Of a DNA stretch of 64,000 nucleotides, positions 23,296 through 34,090 are shown in pieces. Source of the DNA: Panicum virgatum (taxonomy: Eukaryota; Streptophyta; Magnoliopsida; Poales; Poaceae); NCBI RefSeq assembly GCF_016808335.1, contig NC_053143.1, positions 54,157,441 through 54,221,440 on the forward strand. Reading direction: 5' to 3'. The notes beneath the pieces were generated by a model. The model made no database searches. It saw only the letters and a list, made by a program, of their open reading frames with translations, and had not been told where the DNA came from. How positions within the stretch are numbered: position 1 is the stretch's first letter; every line of letters begins with the position of its first letter. The position numbers and the translations under genes are program-made.

Positions 23296-26200
23296 TCAAG
23301 TACATGAAGGATTAGCGGTAACAGACTTTCTCTTCACAAATGTCCCTTGATTATGATCACGGCGCAAGTATGGAGCATCATCATTGGCTAGCAGGATGCA
23401 TGGATCAGCATTTACTTCGAAAGGTGGAATGGCAACAAAATTATTATATTCTTCTGAAAAGTCTGTCTTGTCCTCCACTCCATCGATGTTTCTCTTTCCT
23501 GATAGAACTATGTGTCGCTTAGGCTCATCCTTTTGCTTGTTGATCCCCTTCTTTGGCTTGCTGGACATGTCCTTAATGTAGAAAACCTGAGCGACATCCT
23601 GGGCTAGGACAAATGGCTCGTCTCTATACCCAAGATTGTTGAGATCAACTATTGTCATCCCATACTCATCTTTTGTTACCCCTCCTCCAGATAGCTTAAC
23701 ACATTGGCAACGAAATAGAGGCACCTTGAAATTGGGACCGTAATCCAGCTCCCATATCTCTTCAATGTAGCCGTAATATGTGTCTTTTTTTCCATTATTG
23801 TCCGTGGCATCCATACGAACACCGCTGTTTTGGTTGGTACTCTTTTTATCTTGGGCTATCGTATAAAATGTGTTTCCATTTATCTCGTACCCTTGGTATG
23901 TTAAGATATTCCAAGATGGTCCCCTAGCCAATAAGAACAGTTGTTCACTTATATCCATGTTATGCATTAGATGCTTCCGCAACCAGCTGCAGAAAGTGTT
24001 CATGTGCTCACGTGTAATCCATGCCTCAGACTTTTCCGGGAAATTGGAGAGCAGAATTTTCTTGTGTTCCTCGATATATGGGTCAACCAAGGATGATTGT
24101 TGAAGAACCGTATAATGCGCTTTCTTGAATGAGAAATCATCTGTGCAGACATAAGATTTCTTTCCTAATGTACCCTTTCCAGTTAGTCTCCCCTCATATC
24201 GCGATTCAGGGACTCCAATCGGTTTAAGGTCATCAATAAAGTCAACACAAAAGTCAATGACCTCCTCAGTTCCGTAGGCACTGGCGATGCTTCCTTCTGG
24301 ACGAGCTCTATTATGAACATATTTCTTGAGTACCCCCCATGAACCTTTCGAATGGGAACATGTTGTGTAGAAATACTGGTCCGAGAATATCAATTTCTTT
24401 GACAAGGTGCACTAGAAGATGTGTCATGATGTTGAAGAAAGATGGTGGAAATATCAGCTCAAAGCCAACAAGACATTGCACCACATCGTTTTGCAGCTTT
24501 ATCAAATTCTCCGGGTCAATTATCTTCTGAGAAACTGCGTTGAGGAAGGCACATATCTTCACGATGGTTAACCGGACGTTATCAGGCAGAATCCCCCGCA
24601 GCACAACCGGAAGAAGTTCGGTCATAAGCACATGGTAGTCATGGGACTTGAGATTTGTAAATTTCTTCTCTGCCAAATTTAAGATTCCTTTTATATTGGA
24701 TGAGTATCCAGATGGAACCTTTATACTGCTCAAGCAGTCAACACATGGTTTCTTTCTCTTCCTTGCTAAGAGTATAGCTGGCAGGACTTAAGTATTGTCG
24801 TCCATTATCTCGCTGTTGTGGATGTAAGGCATCTCGTTCTTCCATACGTTGCAATTCTTGACGTGCTTCTACTGTATCTTTTGTCTTTCCATACACTCCC
24901 AAGAATGCTATCAGGTTGACGCAAAAATTCTTCGTGAGGTGCATCACATCAATTGCATGACGAACATCTAAGACTTCCCAATATGGTAGCTCCCAAAATA
25001 TAGATTTCTTCTTCCACATGGGCGCCATTCCGTTTTCGTTCGGAACAGGTTGGCTACCAGACCCCTTTCCAAAAACAACTTCTAGATCTTTTACCATGTT
25101 GAAGACGTCTTTACCACTACGGTGCATCGGTTTTGTTCGGTGGTCCGCGTGGCCTTTGAAATGCTTGCCCTTCTTTCGTATCGCATGCCTGATGGGAAGA
25201 AACCGACGATGACCCATGTATACAACCATCTTACAGTGAGTCAACCATATATTATCGGTATCATCTAAACAGTGTGTGCATGCTTTGTATCCCTTGTTCG
25301 AATGTCCTGACAAGTTACTAAGAGCAGGCCAGTCATTGATCGTTACGAACAGCAATGCTCGTAGGTTGAAGTTTTCCTGTTTGTATTCGTCCCACATCCG
25401 TACACCTTCATCGCCCCAGAGCAATAAGAGTTCTTCGACCAATGGTCTTAGGTACACATCAATGTCATTTCCGGGCTGCTTTGGACCCGGGATAAGCACT
25501 GGCATCATGATGAATTTCGTTTCATGCAGAGCCATGGTGGAAGATTGTACAGACAAAGAGTCACAGGCCAAGTGCTATGACCACTGCTCATCTCACCAAA
25601 AGGATTCATGCCATCCGTACTCAAACCGAACCTTATGTTTCTCGCATCCAAATCAAATTTAGGGTACGTTCTATCTATTTTTCTCCACTGCGACCCATCA
25701 GCGGGGTGTCTCAACATCGAGTCTTTCTTGCGTTCCTCTTTGTGCCATCGCATCAACTTAGCATTATCTTTATTTCTAAACAGACGCTTCAAACGTGGTA
25801 TTATAGGCAAATACCACATGACCTTCGCAGGAACTCTCTTCCGGGGAGGCTCCCCCTCGACATCTCCAGGATCATCTTTTCTAATCTTGTAACGCAATGC
25901 ACTGCATACGGGACATGCATCCAAATTCTCGTACTCGCCTCGGTAGAGGATGCAGTCGTTGGGGCATGCATGTATCTTTTGCACTTCCAGTCCCAAAGGG
26001 CAAACAAGTTGTTTGGCTTCATACGTTGTGGCAGGCAATTCATTGTCCTTAGGAAGCATTTTTTTAACAAGTTTGAGTAATTCACCTAATCCCTTGTCGG
26101 ATACACCATTTGTCGCCTTCCATTGCAGCAACTCCAAGGTGGTGCCAAGTTTCTTAAATCCATTTTGACAATCTGGGTACAACAACTTATGGTGGTCCTC

Positions 26201-26650
26201 TAACAACTTCTGGAACTTCAACCTCTCCGTTTCACTCTCACAGTCTGCCTGCACATTGTGCAATGCTTGCCCCAGATCGTCGCTGGGATCATTTTCTGCT
26301 ACATCTACTTCGGGCTCTTCCATGGGAATATCGTCATCGAATGCACCGATTCCAGCATTCCCGGGAAAGTGGTCGTCAAAATCTTCTTCTTCATTGTCTT
26401 CCATGGTAACCCCCTGTTCTCCGTGCTTCGTCCAACAAACATACTTTTTCATGAAACCATTTGTGAAAATGTGGCTGTGTATGGTTCTTGAAGATGAGTA
26501 ATCCTTGTTATTGTTGCAATGAACACACGGGCAGCACATAAAACCATTCTGCTTGTTTGCCTCAGCCACAGACAAAAAATAATGCAGGCCATCAATGAAT
26601 TCTTTCGAACGTCGGTCAGCATTGTACATCCATTGCCGGTCCATCTGCAT
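23296..26650 (-). pseudogene. TNP2-type CACTA transposase, broken by three frameshifts
   Basis: The minus strand starts MQMDRQWMYNADRRSKEF at 26650. The order of homologies is an N-terminal transposase-associated region with CxxCxxC-like residues (MCCPCVHC), then the Transposase_21 (TNP2) core (ITNDWPALSNLSG-like, HCLDD, DVRHAIDVMHLTKN), then DUF4218 (HLLVHLVKEI, MFPFERFMG) and DUF4216 (RCQCVKLSGGG, QVFYIKD). The frame changes three times: near 25520 (one base missing after CMKR), near 24740 (after KEEKETM) and at 24333-24338 (one extra base in a C6 run after FERFMG). Everything else reads open from end to end, so the breaks are recent or are sequencing errors. As written it encodes no full transposase. 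Confidence 0.88.
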
Positions 26651-27757
26651 TTTAAATAAATCGATTTAAATTCTTTACACGTATCAAATAAATAAAATAT
26701 ATCAAACCTAAATTAAACTAAATGTAACATAACATGAATAATTAAAAAATATGCAATATCCATCATACATTTACGATTACAATGCAAAAATTATTTGAAA
26801 GAAATCTCTAAAACTTCTAATTACTTTGACACCCTTCAGTTCCAGGAGTACACTCTTTTCAATATCCAGAAACCCTCTAGAAGAAAAATAAACCTTTATT
26901 TCTGAAAATGTATATGTCAGTAACCTCAACCCTGCGGTGATGACACTGCCTTTCGGGGGGACACGGTGCGGTACAAGGATGTCACCAATCGGCTAGTCGC
27001 AGCACCAACATTTACGATTAATAGGCACATCACTTGGCACAGGCAGCATGCTCGTTGATATGCTCTCAGTACAACAACGGGCATGCTGACTGCGTCAAAT
27101 GCTGTCTTCTTATCAATCGGAAGTGCTGGTGATGCGACCAACCGATTTGCGACGTCCTTATAGCACATCGTGTATCCCTGAAAGGTAGTGCCATCACCGT
27201 TGGATGGAGATTAACGACGTATACTTGTTTCGAAAAAAAGATTTTTTTAGCTTCTAGATGGTTTCAATGTGAGCCTGATTAAATACATCACTAGAGTGTC
27301 AAAATAATCCATTCATAATACAAAAAATTCTATAATATACTCATTTCATTAATTCATTCATGAATAAAAAAATCAACTATCCACAATATGGTCATATATA
27401 CAAGTACATCACATGAAGTATCTACACTCATTCTAAAAATTTCTACTATCCATATACTCATCTAAATCTAAAAGAAAATTACACCTACATATGCAATCTA
27501 GCTAGCTAAATGTACAAGAAATGCGCTAGCTACACATTTTCTCTATTTCTAAAGTATGAAATGAGCTATACAAGCCAAGGAAGAAGAGAAAAACAAGCCC
27601 CAAACCTTTAGAGCAGATAGATGGACGGGGAATCAAAGATCTTCACAAATGTGGTGAAGAAATGAGCAAGAACTCCTCTGTCCCGAGCCAAGAACAGCAA
27701 GAAAACAAGTGAGCTGAATGGCTCGGGCGGGGGGAGAGGGAAGGGGATAAGGGGCGC
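26651..27757. other. 5' region of the TNP2 gene with an imperfect inverted repeat
   Basis: Upstream of the transposase ATG. About 30-base arms at 26977-27006 and 27122-27158 (GTCACCAATCGG...GTCGCA and its complement) are inverted at roughly 80% identity. A short minus-strand open frame across them (26926-27168) is not recognised. The rest is AT-rich. Confidence 0.5.
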
Positions 27758-28035
27758 AAGGCCTTTTGTCCCGGTTGGAGGCACCAACCGGGACAAAAGG
27801 GGGGACTTTTGTCCCGGTTGGTGGTTCCAACCGGGACAAAAGGCTACACGGGCCTTTTGTCCCGGTTGGAACCACCAACCGGGATAAAAGGCTCCCATTT
27901 TGTCCCGGTTGGTGTCTCAAACCGGGACAAAAGGCCCCCGTCCCCCCGCTGGCCCGGCTAGCCGTTGGACCCGGGACAAAAGCCACCTATTGTCCCGGGC
28001 CCAAAGGCTGCCAGGACAAATGGCCAGGAACAAAG
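27758..28035. repeat. CACTA subterminal repeats, right end
   Basis: At least eight CTTTTGTCCCGGTTGG / CCAACCGGGACAAAAG units in alternating orientation, forming clear stem-loops. Counterpart of the array at 16844-17055. Confidence 0.92.
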
Positions 28036-28040
28036 GCCTG

Positions 28041-28056
28041 TTTTGTAGTAGTGTTA
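28041..28056. repeat. CACTA right TIR with TTA target-site duplication
   Basis: TTTTGTAGTAGTG followed by TTA, mirroring 16824-16839. Confidence 0.95.
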
Positions 28057-28204
28057 TTAGACAAAATAAAAAATCCTTCAAATTATTAACAAGTACAAAT
28101 TTTTTGAGAATGCACATTTGAGTAGTTTTTAAGGTGGGGATGCACATAACTTTAGCAAAGCAAGTACAAATTGTTCATAATGTGATGCGCCTCGTGGACT
28201 ATTC

Positions 28205-28441
28205 AGGTCATGTTTAGTTCCCAAAAAATTTTCTACAATACCCGTCACATCGAATCTTCAGACACATCCATAGAGCATTAAATGTAATTGACAAAATAAC
28301 CAATTACACAATCTAACCGATTAGCACAAGATAAATCTTTTAAGCCTAATTAATTTATAATTAAACATTATTTGTCAAGTAACAACAAAATGTGATACAG
28401 TACCGAAACTCAAACTTCTTCACCAACTAAACACACCCTCA
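28205..28441. mobile_element. MITE of the common GTTTAGTT-ended grass family
   Basis: The left end GGTCATGTTTAGTTCCC and right end AACTAAACACACCCTCAG are inverted relatives. Inside are CCCGTCACATCGAATCTT, GAGCATTAAATG and TAATTTATAATTAAACATTA, hallmarks of a very abundant panicoid MITE. The same family is cut by a CACTA end at 33923. Confidence 0.75.
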
Positions 28442-28605
28442 GTCCACAATTAATAACATATGAAATTCTTGTTGTAAGGTTTGATGATGCACAATAAATT
28501 GTTTATAAGGTTTGATGATGCACAATAATGAAAGCCAAATTAATCCGTGCACTTGTGATAGATCCAACATGCTTGATCAGACGTGCCCAATAGTACGTGC
28601 ATTTG

Positions 28606-28683
28606 AAGTGTTTCAACCTACTAGTATTTATGCAATGATTTACACATAAATCATTGCATAAAAACTAGCAAATTGAAACACTT
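28606..28683. repeat. Strong 78-nt hairpin
   Basis: The 5' arm AAGTGTTTCAACC...TATGCAATGATTTA and 3' arm TAAATCATTGCATA...TTGAAACACTT pair over about 35 bases, with a perfect 16-bp inner stem and a four-base loop. It could be a tiny MITE or a microRNA-like precursor. Sequence alone cannot decide. Confidence 0.7.
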
Positions 28684-29640
28684 ATTGACCACAGTAATAA
28701 GGAAATTTAATACAAAGGTTGAAACACTTATTGACCATATAAAAAGCATTACGTATATGAAGATGTGCAAAAGATGCATCTCTAGATATGCACTTCAATA
28801 AAAAATATATCATTACCTAGAACAAATGCACATATTCGTGTGCAACAACTCACAATCGATTATGAAGGTGTGTAAACTTTTGTGCATAGATAATCCAAAA
28901 AAAGGTGCAACATATATAACTCCTTTTTATTTTCCAATCAACGTTGCATGCATGTTACACATTTTTTTATCTCACATATTTGTACCTCAAAAGAAAATCT
29001 GAAATCAAATCATGAAGTTGAACACACTCTAATTGCATATGCATAAAATATTTTTATCCATGAGTATATGGCACTGCAGAGAACAAATCCACGTAGATTA
29101 CAATGTACTACCAACTAGACGTACTATTACGTATGCATATCTCATATCCTATCAATTAAGTCTTGAATTAGGTAATAACAAAGAATGTACAACTTAAGAT
29201 ATGGATGAGATTCTTTTCCTTTTGAAATAAAACATCATTGAGATTCATATCACCTTTACATGAGTAGGTTTTATTGCTCACTTGCACCTTGCTGAAATCG
29301 AGTTTTGCACCTAAATCTGTGCATCATCACCCACAACTCGCCACCCGCAGAAGATGGATCTGTCTGGCCCAAACTCGTCCACCCTCTGTCCAGTACCTAG
29401 ATCAATCGAAAAAAGAAAGAGAAGAATCAGAAAAGAAACAGCACAAAGACTAGAAGAGGATATACGTGTTCCGGAACATAGCGAATGAAAGAGGATCTGG
29501 GTTAACATGTTCCTACGAACCTCCATTGATTTGGCACCATCGCCAGCGCGCGGGGTCGTCGGCGGAGGCCGCGCTCGGAATCGGCCCTGCGGGCTGCGCT
29601 GAGTGGGCGAGGAGGCGCCGGCTCGGTGGCCGCACGCCGA
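28684..29640. other. AT-rich intergenic DNA
   Basis: TTGAAACACTTATTGACCA is repeated at 28671 and 28720. No gene seen to 29300; the GC content rises towards the AP2-like fragment. Confidence 0.45.
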
Positions 29641-29689
29641 GCGAGCAAGGAAGCTGTTGCAGGAGCTGTCGCTGTCGCCGCCGCCGAGG

Positions 29690-29903
29690 CCGGTCGGGCC
29701 GGAAACGGCGGCGACGTCATGCCACCGCGGCCATCTCCGGGGACTCAAAGCTGCCAAGCCAGATGCGCGCATCTTCTTGCCGGGCTCCCTGATCTGATGA
29801 TCTCCGACACCCACTTGCCCCACTTCCTCTTCCTCAAGCCCCGGTGCTGCCTGGCCATGTAGCCAGCCACCATGCCAGCAGCATTATCGAGCACCACCTC
29901 CAT
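29690..29903 (-). pseudogene. AP2/ERF transcription factor fragment
   Basis: From an ATG at 29903 the minus strand reads MEVVLDNAAG..., then RGLRKRKWGKWVSEI, then in other frames REPGKKMR, IWLGSFESPEMAAVA and HDVAA. Together these follow the AP2/ERF DNA-binding domain in order. Three indels separate the blocks: an ~8-base ATCAG-type duplication after WVSEI, two extra bases before IWLG, and two missing bases before HDVAA. Homology stops after HDVAA. It is a dead, probably captured, fragment in GC-rich DNA. Confidence 0.7.
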
Positions 29904-30480
29904 TGTTCTTGCAGAGACCAAGCTTCCTGCCTTCCTCTTCCTGCTCTAGTTTTCTGTGAGGAGACGAGCTGAAGTTGCAGCGACAAAGCTAGCAGCAACC
30001 GCACCCAAGCAAGCTTGAGCTGTTGCAATAGAGACGCTGCACCGAGCGGGCGAGGAGGTGCCCGCAGCCCCGCACGGTGCCCGCTCCCTACGGGCCGCGC
30101 CGAGCGAGCAAGGTGGTGCCGGAGCGATGGCCACACGCCGCCGCGGCGGGGCTCCCTGCGGTCTGCGCCGACCGGGGAAGTGCCCGTGCGGTGGCTGCAC
30201 GCCGCGGCGGGGGCGGGGCTCCGTGCGGTCTGCGCCGACAGGGAGGTGCTCGTGCGGTGGCCGCACGCCGCGGCGGCGGCGGTGTGGTCTGCTACGAGCG
30301 GGCGAGGATGCGTCCGCACCAGCAGCCCCCGTTGCCATCGGGGAGATCCCCTTCCTCGTCCATGGCGCTCGAGCGCGGAACTGATGCACAGGACTTGTTG
30401 GTCCAGATATTTCTCGGAGGCGCGATAGCAATCCAATACCTTCTTTCTTTTCTTATTTTAACCACATAAAGCTGGCCCAT
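29904..30480. repeat. GC-rich block with imperfect tandem ~70-bp units
   Basis: The motifs GTGCGGTGGC(T/C)GCACGCCGC and GGTCTGCGCCGAC(C/A)GGG recur from about 30100 to 30290. A related pattern occurs near 29610-29650. Long Arg/Ala-rich frames on both strands reflect composition; none is supported as a gene. Confidence 0.55.
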
Positions 30481-31508
30481 ATCCCCGTATTCCGCAATTT
30501 AAAATTGATACCGTATACTTGAGAGAGAAAAAAAGCCAATAATTTTTCACAAATCTTGAAAAGCCGGCCGTTCCTTGCCACACAACATCGCGGCCGTCCG
30601 TATAACCGGCACATTGGCGCCGGGCGGCTAAGTTTTATTTCCGCTTCTCGAACGAGCAAGCAAGCAAGCATCTGCCGACATGCTCTCAAAATCAGCTCTA
30701 CACACGATACAGGCAGCTAGCTGCCCACTACTTTCTTCCTTTTTCCTGTTTTTTAGAGGCGGACCAAAAAGTCACCAATTCCTATAAATAAAGCGAGGAT
30801 CCTGTAGAAATAGTCCGCCCCTAAAGATGGCATCTGTAGGGGCGGCTGACCCCCTCTGCCGCCCCTGAAAATGGGCGCCACTTTTAGGGGTGGGTGGGGG
30901 GTCAGCCACCCCTACAAACAATAATTTTTTAGGGGTGGCTCAACCCCCTCCCCCCATCCGCCCCTACAAACCGCACGCATTTTCAGGGGCGGCTGAGGGG
31001 GTGAGCAGCCCCTACAAATAATTTTTCAATTTATTTCGAAAAATTCATTTATTTCAAATGGGGATGCAAAATACTTCAAAATAACGTGTAATTTTTATCA
31101 TAAGCATGTATTGTCATGTAGAATTGTAAAAAAATATAAAAATATATAATTCAACATGTTTAGTGTTAAAGAGTGTTGAAAACACAAAGTTAGCCTTAAA
31201 TTGTATGACATAGTAGTGTGACATAGATATACATTTTTGTTTGAAAACATTTATTCATTATATGCTCTGAAATATGATTTTGATATTTTTCTTATGTTAC
31301 ACAAATCTTATTTTTCCTATGGTGAAAATTTAACAATTTTATCATGTGTTTTACTTTTTTTTTGCATTAATCTATTTTTCTGAATAATTTGCAAAAATAT
31401 TTGTTAGGGCGGACCGGGCTCCCGCCCGCCCCTACAAACCGATTTGTTGGGGCGGGCCGGGCCACCACCCGCCCCTACAAATCGGTTTGTTGGGGCGGGC
31501 CAGGCCGC

Positions 31509-33403
31509 CACCCGCCCCTATATATGCCCCCCGCAGCCGCCGCAGTCGCACCTCCTCCTTCTCGTAGCCGCCACCTCCTCCTCGTCCTCCTCCTTGCCGC
31601 CGCCGCAGCCGCCACCTCCTCCTCCTTATCCTCCTCCGTGCCCTCCTCCTCGCCGCTGCCGCCACCACCACCTCCTCCTCGCCGCCGCCGCAGCCGCCAC
31701 CACCACCTCCTTCTCCTCCGCCGCGCCCTCCTCCTCGCCGCTGCAGCTGCCACCTCGTCCTCCTTCCTCCACGCCGCCGTAGCCGCCACCTCCCCCTCTG
31801 ATCCCTCCTCCTTTCCTCCTCCTCCTCGCAGCCGCCACCTTCTCCTCCTCCTCCTCGCCGCCTTTGCAGCCGCCACCACCTCCTCCTCCTTCTCCTCCTC
31901 GCCGCCGCCACCTCCTCCTCCTTCCTCCACGCTGCCGCAGCCGCCACCTCCCTCTCTGCTCCCTCCTCCTTTCCGCCTCCTCCTCTACCGATGCCGGATC
32001 CGCCGCCGCCCCAGATCCACCGACGCCCGGATCCTCCGCCGCCCCGACCTCCGCCGCCTCAACGCCTGGAGCTCGCTAAGGAGGAGGACACGCGTCGTCA
32101 ACGCCGCCACCAGCTCTCCTCGGCCACGACTCGTCACAGCGCCGCTCTCGTTCCTCTCCAAGCCACAAGGTAGGTACCATTGCCTTCCCCTACGGTTAGG
32201 GTTAGGGTTAGAACCTGTACAGTTAGGGTTAGGGTTAGAACTTGTACGGCTAGGGTTAGGCTTAGGTAAGAGAATGGGAGTTCATGAATTAGTGAACTTT
32301 TGTTACACTATGAATTTCGTTATTCATATTTACTCAATGTGAATACTGTTAGATGTTCCATGGTGGCGGTCGTGGTGGCGGTCGTGGCGGTGGTCGTAGG
32401 CTTATGGACGATTTTGTGGCTCAGCAGCCAGCAGGCATACACTTCCATCAAGAGGTTGACTTGCCACTGGGTGATCGAACGTGCGGATCAATTCCAAATG
32501 TTGTAAGTTTCAATTGTTAGGTTCATATACTTTTGCTCACATACAATGCAGCTTCAAATAATTCTAAATTTCCTCACATACAATGCAGCTTATCAACTTT
32601 GTTAGATGGCTTCAAGATGTTGTCGAAGGTTTGGGTGGTACTACTTTTGTGGCTCGATAAGAGCTTGTTCGGCAACCGGATATCAAAAGGGTACATATTT
32701 CTTTTCAAATACCTGTTCGACATATAGAGTGGTCCTCGATGGTAGCAGGAGAGGATCCATCATTCTCGATGATACCCATGGTTTCAATTGCCGCAGTGGG
32801 TGGAGAGGCACCCATTTGGACAACTTATGAGAGGCTAGCGGTGGGGGCATGCCTGGAGCAGCTTAAGAATCATGGGTACTTTGTGCCCGACTTTTTATAT
32901 TTTCGAGTTAAGCAGCTACAGGCGAGAGAATCTAATGTTATTCTGACTACAGAGAGGCTTTGTCGTCTTAATCGACCAGACAGAGTATAACATTTTCTTT
33001 TTAGTCATTGTTAACTTTAGTAATGTTGCATTATTCTTTCAACTTTCATAACGTTATTATCACCTTTTTGTAGGATCTCGTTGATCATCAATATACCATT
33101 GCATCAGTTAGCTTTCGGGCTATTCTGAATCAAGTCATGGACACTTTAGGTTTGACTTGCATGGGTGGAGAGCCATATTTTACAAGAGGTCTCAGGTTTC
33201 AAGCAAAGCTCTCCTTCTGCAGGGCAAGTCAGCCTAACACTCCATTGTTCGACATTTGTAGTTCTCTATTTGTCCACCAATGGGAAGCGGAGGAGAGTGC
33301 ACTTGTTCGTGCACTAGTGTATTTTGATGAAGTGCTAGGGTGGACGATTGAAGACCGCAACTATCTTATGGATGCGAGCAATGCAGCAGCTACAAATTTG
33401 TAA
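31509..33403 (+). pseudogene. Captured gene of unknown function within the second CACTA-like element
   Basis: The first exon is Pro/Ser/Arg-rich low complexity (CTCCTC/GCCGCC repeats, 31509-32170) and ends at a good donor (AAG|GTAGGT). Further blocks have plausible GT-AG borders. Block 32351-32502 reads MFHGGGRGGGRGGGRRL... Block 32589-32700 reads LINFVRWLQDVVEG, then a TAA between VAR and ELVRQPDIKR. Blocks 32730-32987 and 33076-33403 end in TAA. The last exon contains TIASVSFRAILNQVMD and VRALVYFDEVLGW. I do not recognise the family. The in-frame TAA makes this copy doubtful as a functional gene. Confidence 0.5.
32197..32266 (+). repeat. 27-bp tandem repeat containing telo-box-like motifs
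   Basis: About 2.5 copies of a 27-base unit made of GTTAGGGTTAGGGTTAGAAC plus a short CTGTACA-type tail. It sits just inside the first intron of the captured gene, where telo-box motifs are common in plant genes. Too short and diverged to be a telomere remnant. Confidence 0.85.
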
Positions 33404-33922
33404 TATGCATGGATGTATAGCTACTATTATCGTTGAACAGCTTGTACTGCTAGTCCTTTATCTTCTGAAATTTTATTTGATTGCATTGTTATTTGAGTGT
33501 TAGATCAGAATGGGTCAATATAGACTTAGCTTGGTAGATATATAAAGTGAGAATTCAAAATTTAAAACATTGCGAAACAAATTAAAAACAAATTACTAAT
33601 TATTTTGATGGGTCGAAAATTCATTTGCAGGGGCGGGCCACCCCCCACCCGTCCCTGCAAATCCATTTTCAGGGGCGGGCCACCCCCTGCCCGCCCCTGA
33701 AAAGTTATTTATAGGGGCGGGCAGGGCGGTGACCCGCCCCTGAAAATGGATTTGCAGGGGAGGGTGGGGGGTGACCCGCCCCTGCAAATGTGTTTTTAGG
33801 GGCGGTTTCGCTACCCGCCCGTGAAAATAGGTATTTTTAGCAGCAAGAACTAGCAACGGGCGCGCTACCCTCCCCAAAAAATGTGTTTTTACCCGCCCCT
33901 ACAAATGCTTTTCGTAGTAGTG

Positions 33923-34090
33923 CATGGAGCATTAAATATAGTTAAAAATAATTAATTACAAAGTCTAACTGATTCATACGAGATGAATCTAATGACGCTA
34001 ATTAATTTATGATTAGACATTAATTGTCAAGTAATAACGAAACGTGCTACAATACTCAAACTTTTTCACCAACTAAACGCCCCTTCAGTT
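33923..34090. mobile_element. Right half of a GTTTAGTT-type MITE
   Basis: GGAGCATTAAATATAG through CACCAACTAAACGCCCCTTCAG matches the right two thirds of the MITE at 28205-28441. The CACTA-like right end abuts it directly, so that element inserted inside this MITE. The missing left part is not found beside the candidate left end near 30726. Confidence 0.7.

Larger units (their letters stand above)
16827..28053 (-). mobile_element. Complete CACTA (En/Spm) element, 11.2 kb
   Basis: The left TIR CACTACTACAAAA (16827-16839) and right TIR TTTTGTAGTAGTG (28041-28053) are perfect inverted complements. TTA directly flanks both ends (16824-16826 and 28054-28056), a 3-bp duplication as expected. Subterminal regions at both ends carry many TTTTGTCCCGGTTGG / CCAACCGGGACAAAA units. 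Both gene blocks are on the minus strand: a TNP2-type transposase (23296-26650, frameshifted) and a Transposase_24/Ulp1 gene (17519-21218, intact). The perfect TIRs suggest a fairly recent insertion. Confidence 0.95.
30726..33922 (+). mobile_element. Second CACTA-like element with GGGGCGG subterminal repeats, left end unsure
   Basis: The right end TTTTCGTAGTAGTG (33909-33922) is a CACTA-type TIR. Subterminal arrays of AGGGGCGG / CCGCCCCTACAAA occur at 30785-31015 and 31405-31525 on the left, and at 33625-33905 on the right. The only left TIR candidate, CACTACT at 30726, is weak, and the bases beside the two ends (GCC and CAT) do not match. No transposase is present; it carries a captured gene (31509-33403). 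Confidence 0.7.

Noticed and set aside
30010..30480. Protein-coding gene in the GC-rich block
   Set aside because: Frames on both strands are equally long because of the composition and the tandem units.
30726..30739. CACTACT as the true left end of the second CACTA-like element
   Set aside because: Only seven bases match the right TIR and the flanking triplets differ. Treated as uncertain.
32197..32266. Possible interstitial telomere
   Set aside because: The unit is 27 bp with only two or three TTAGGG-like steps, and plant telomeres are TTTAGGG. It fits a telo-box-type intron repeat.
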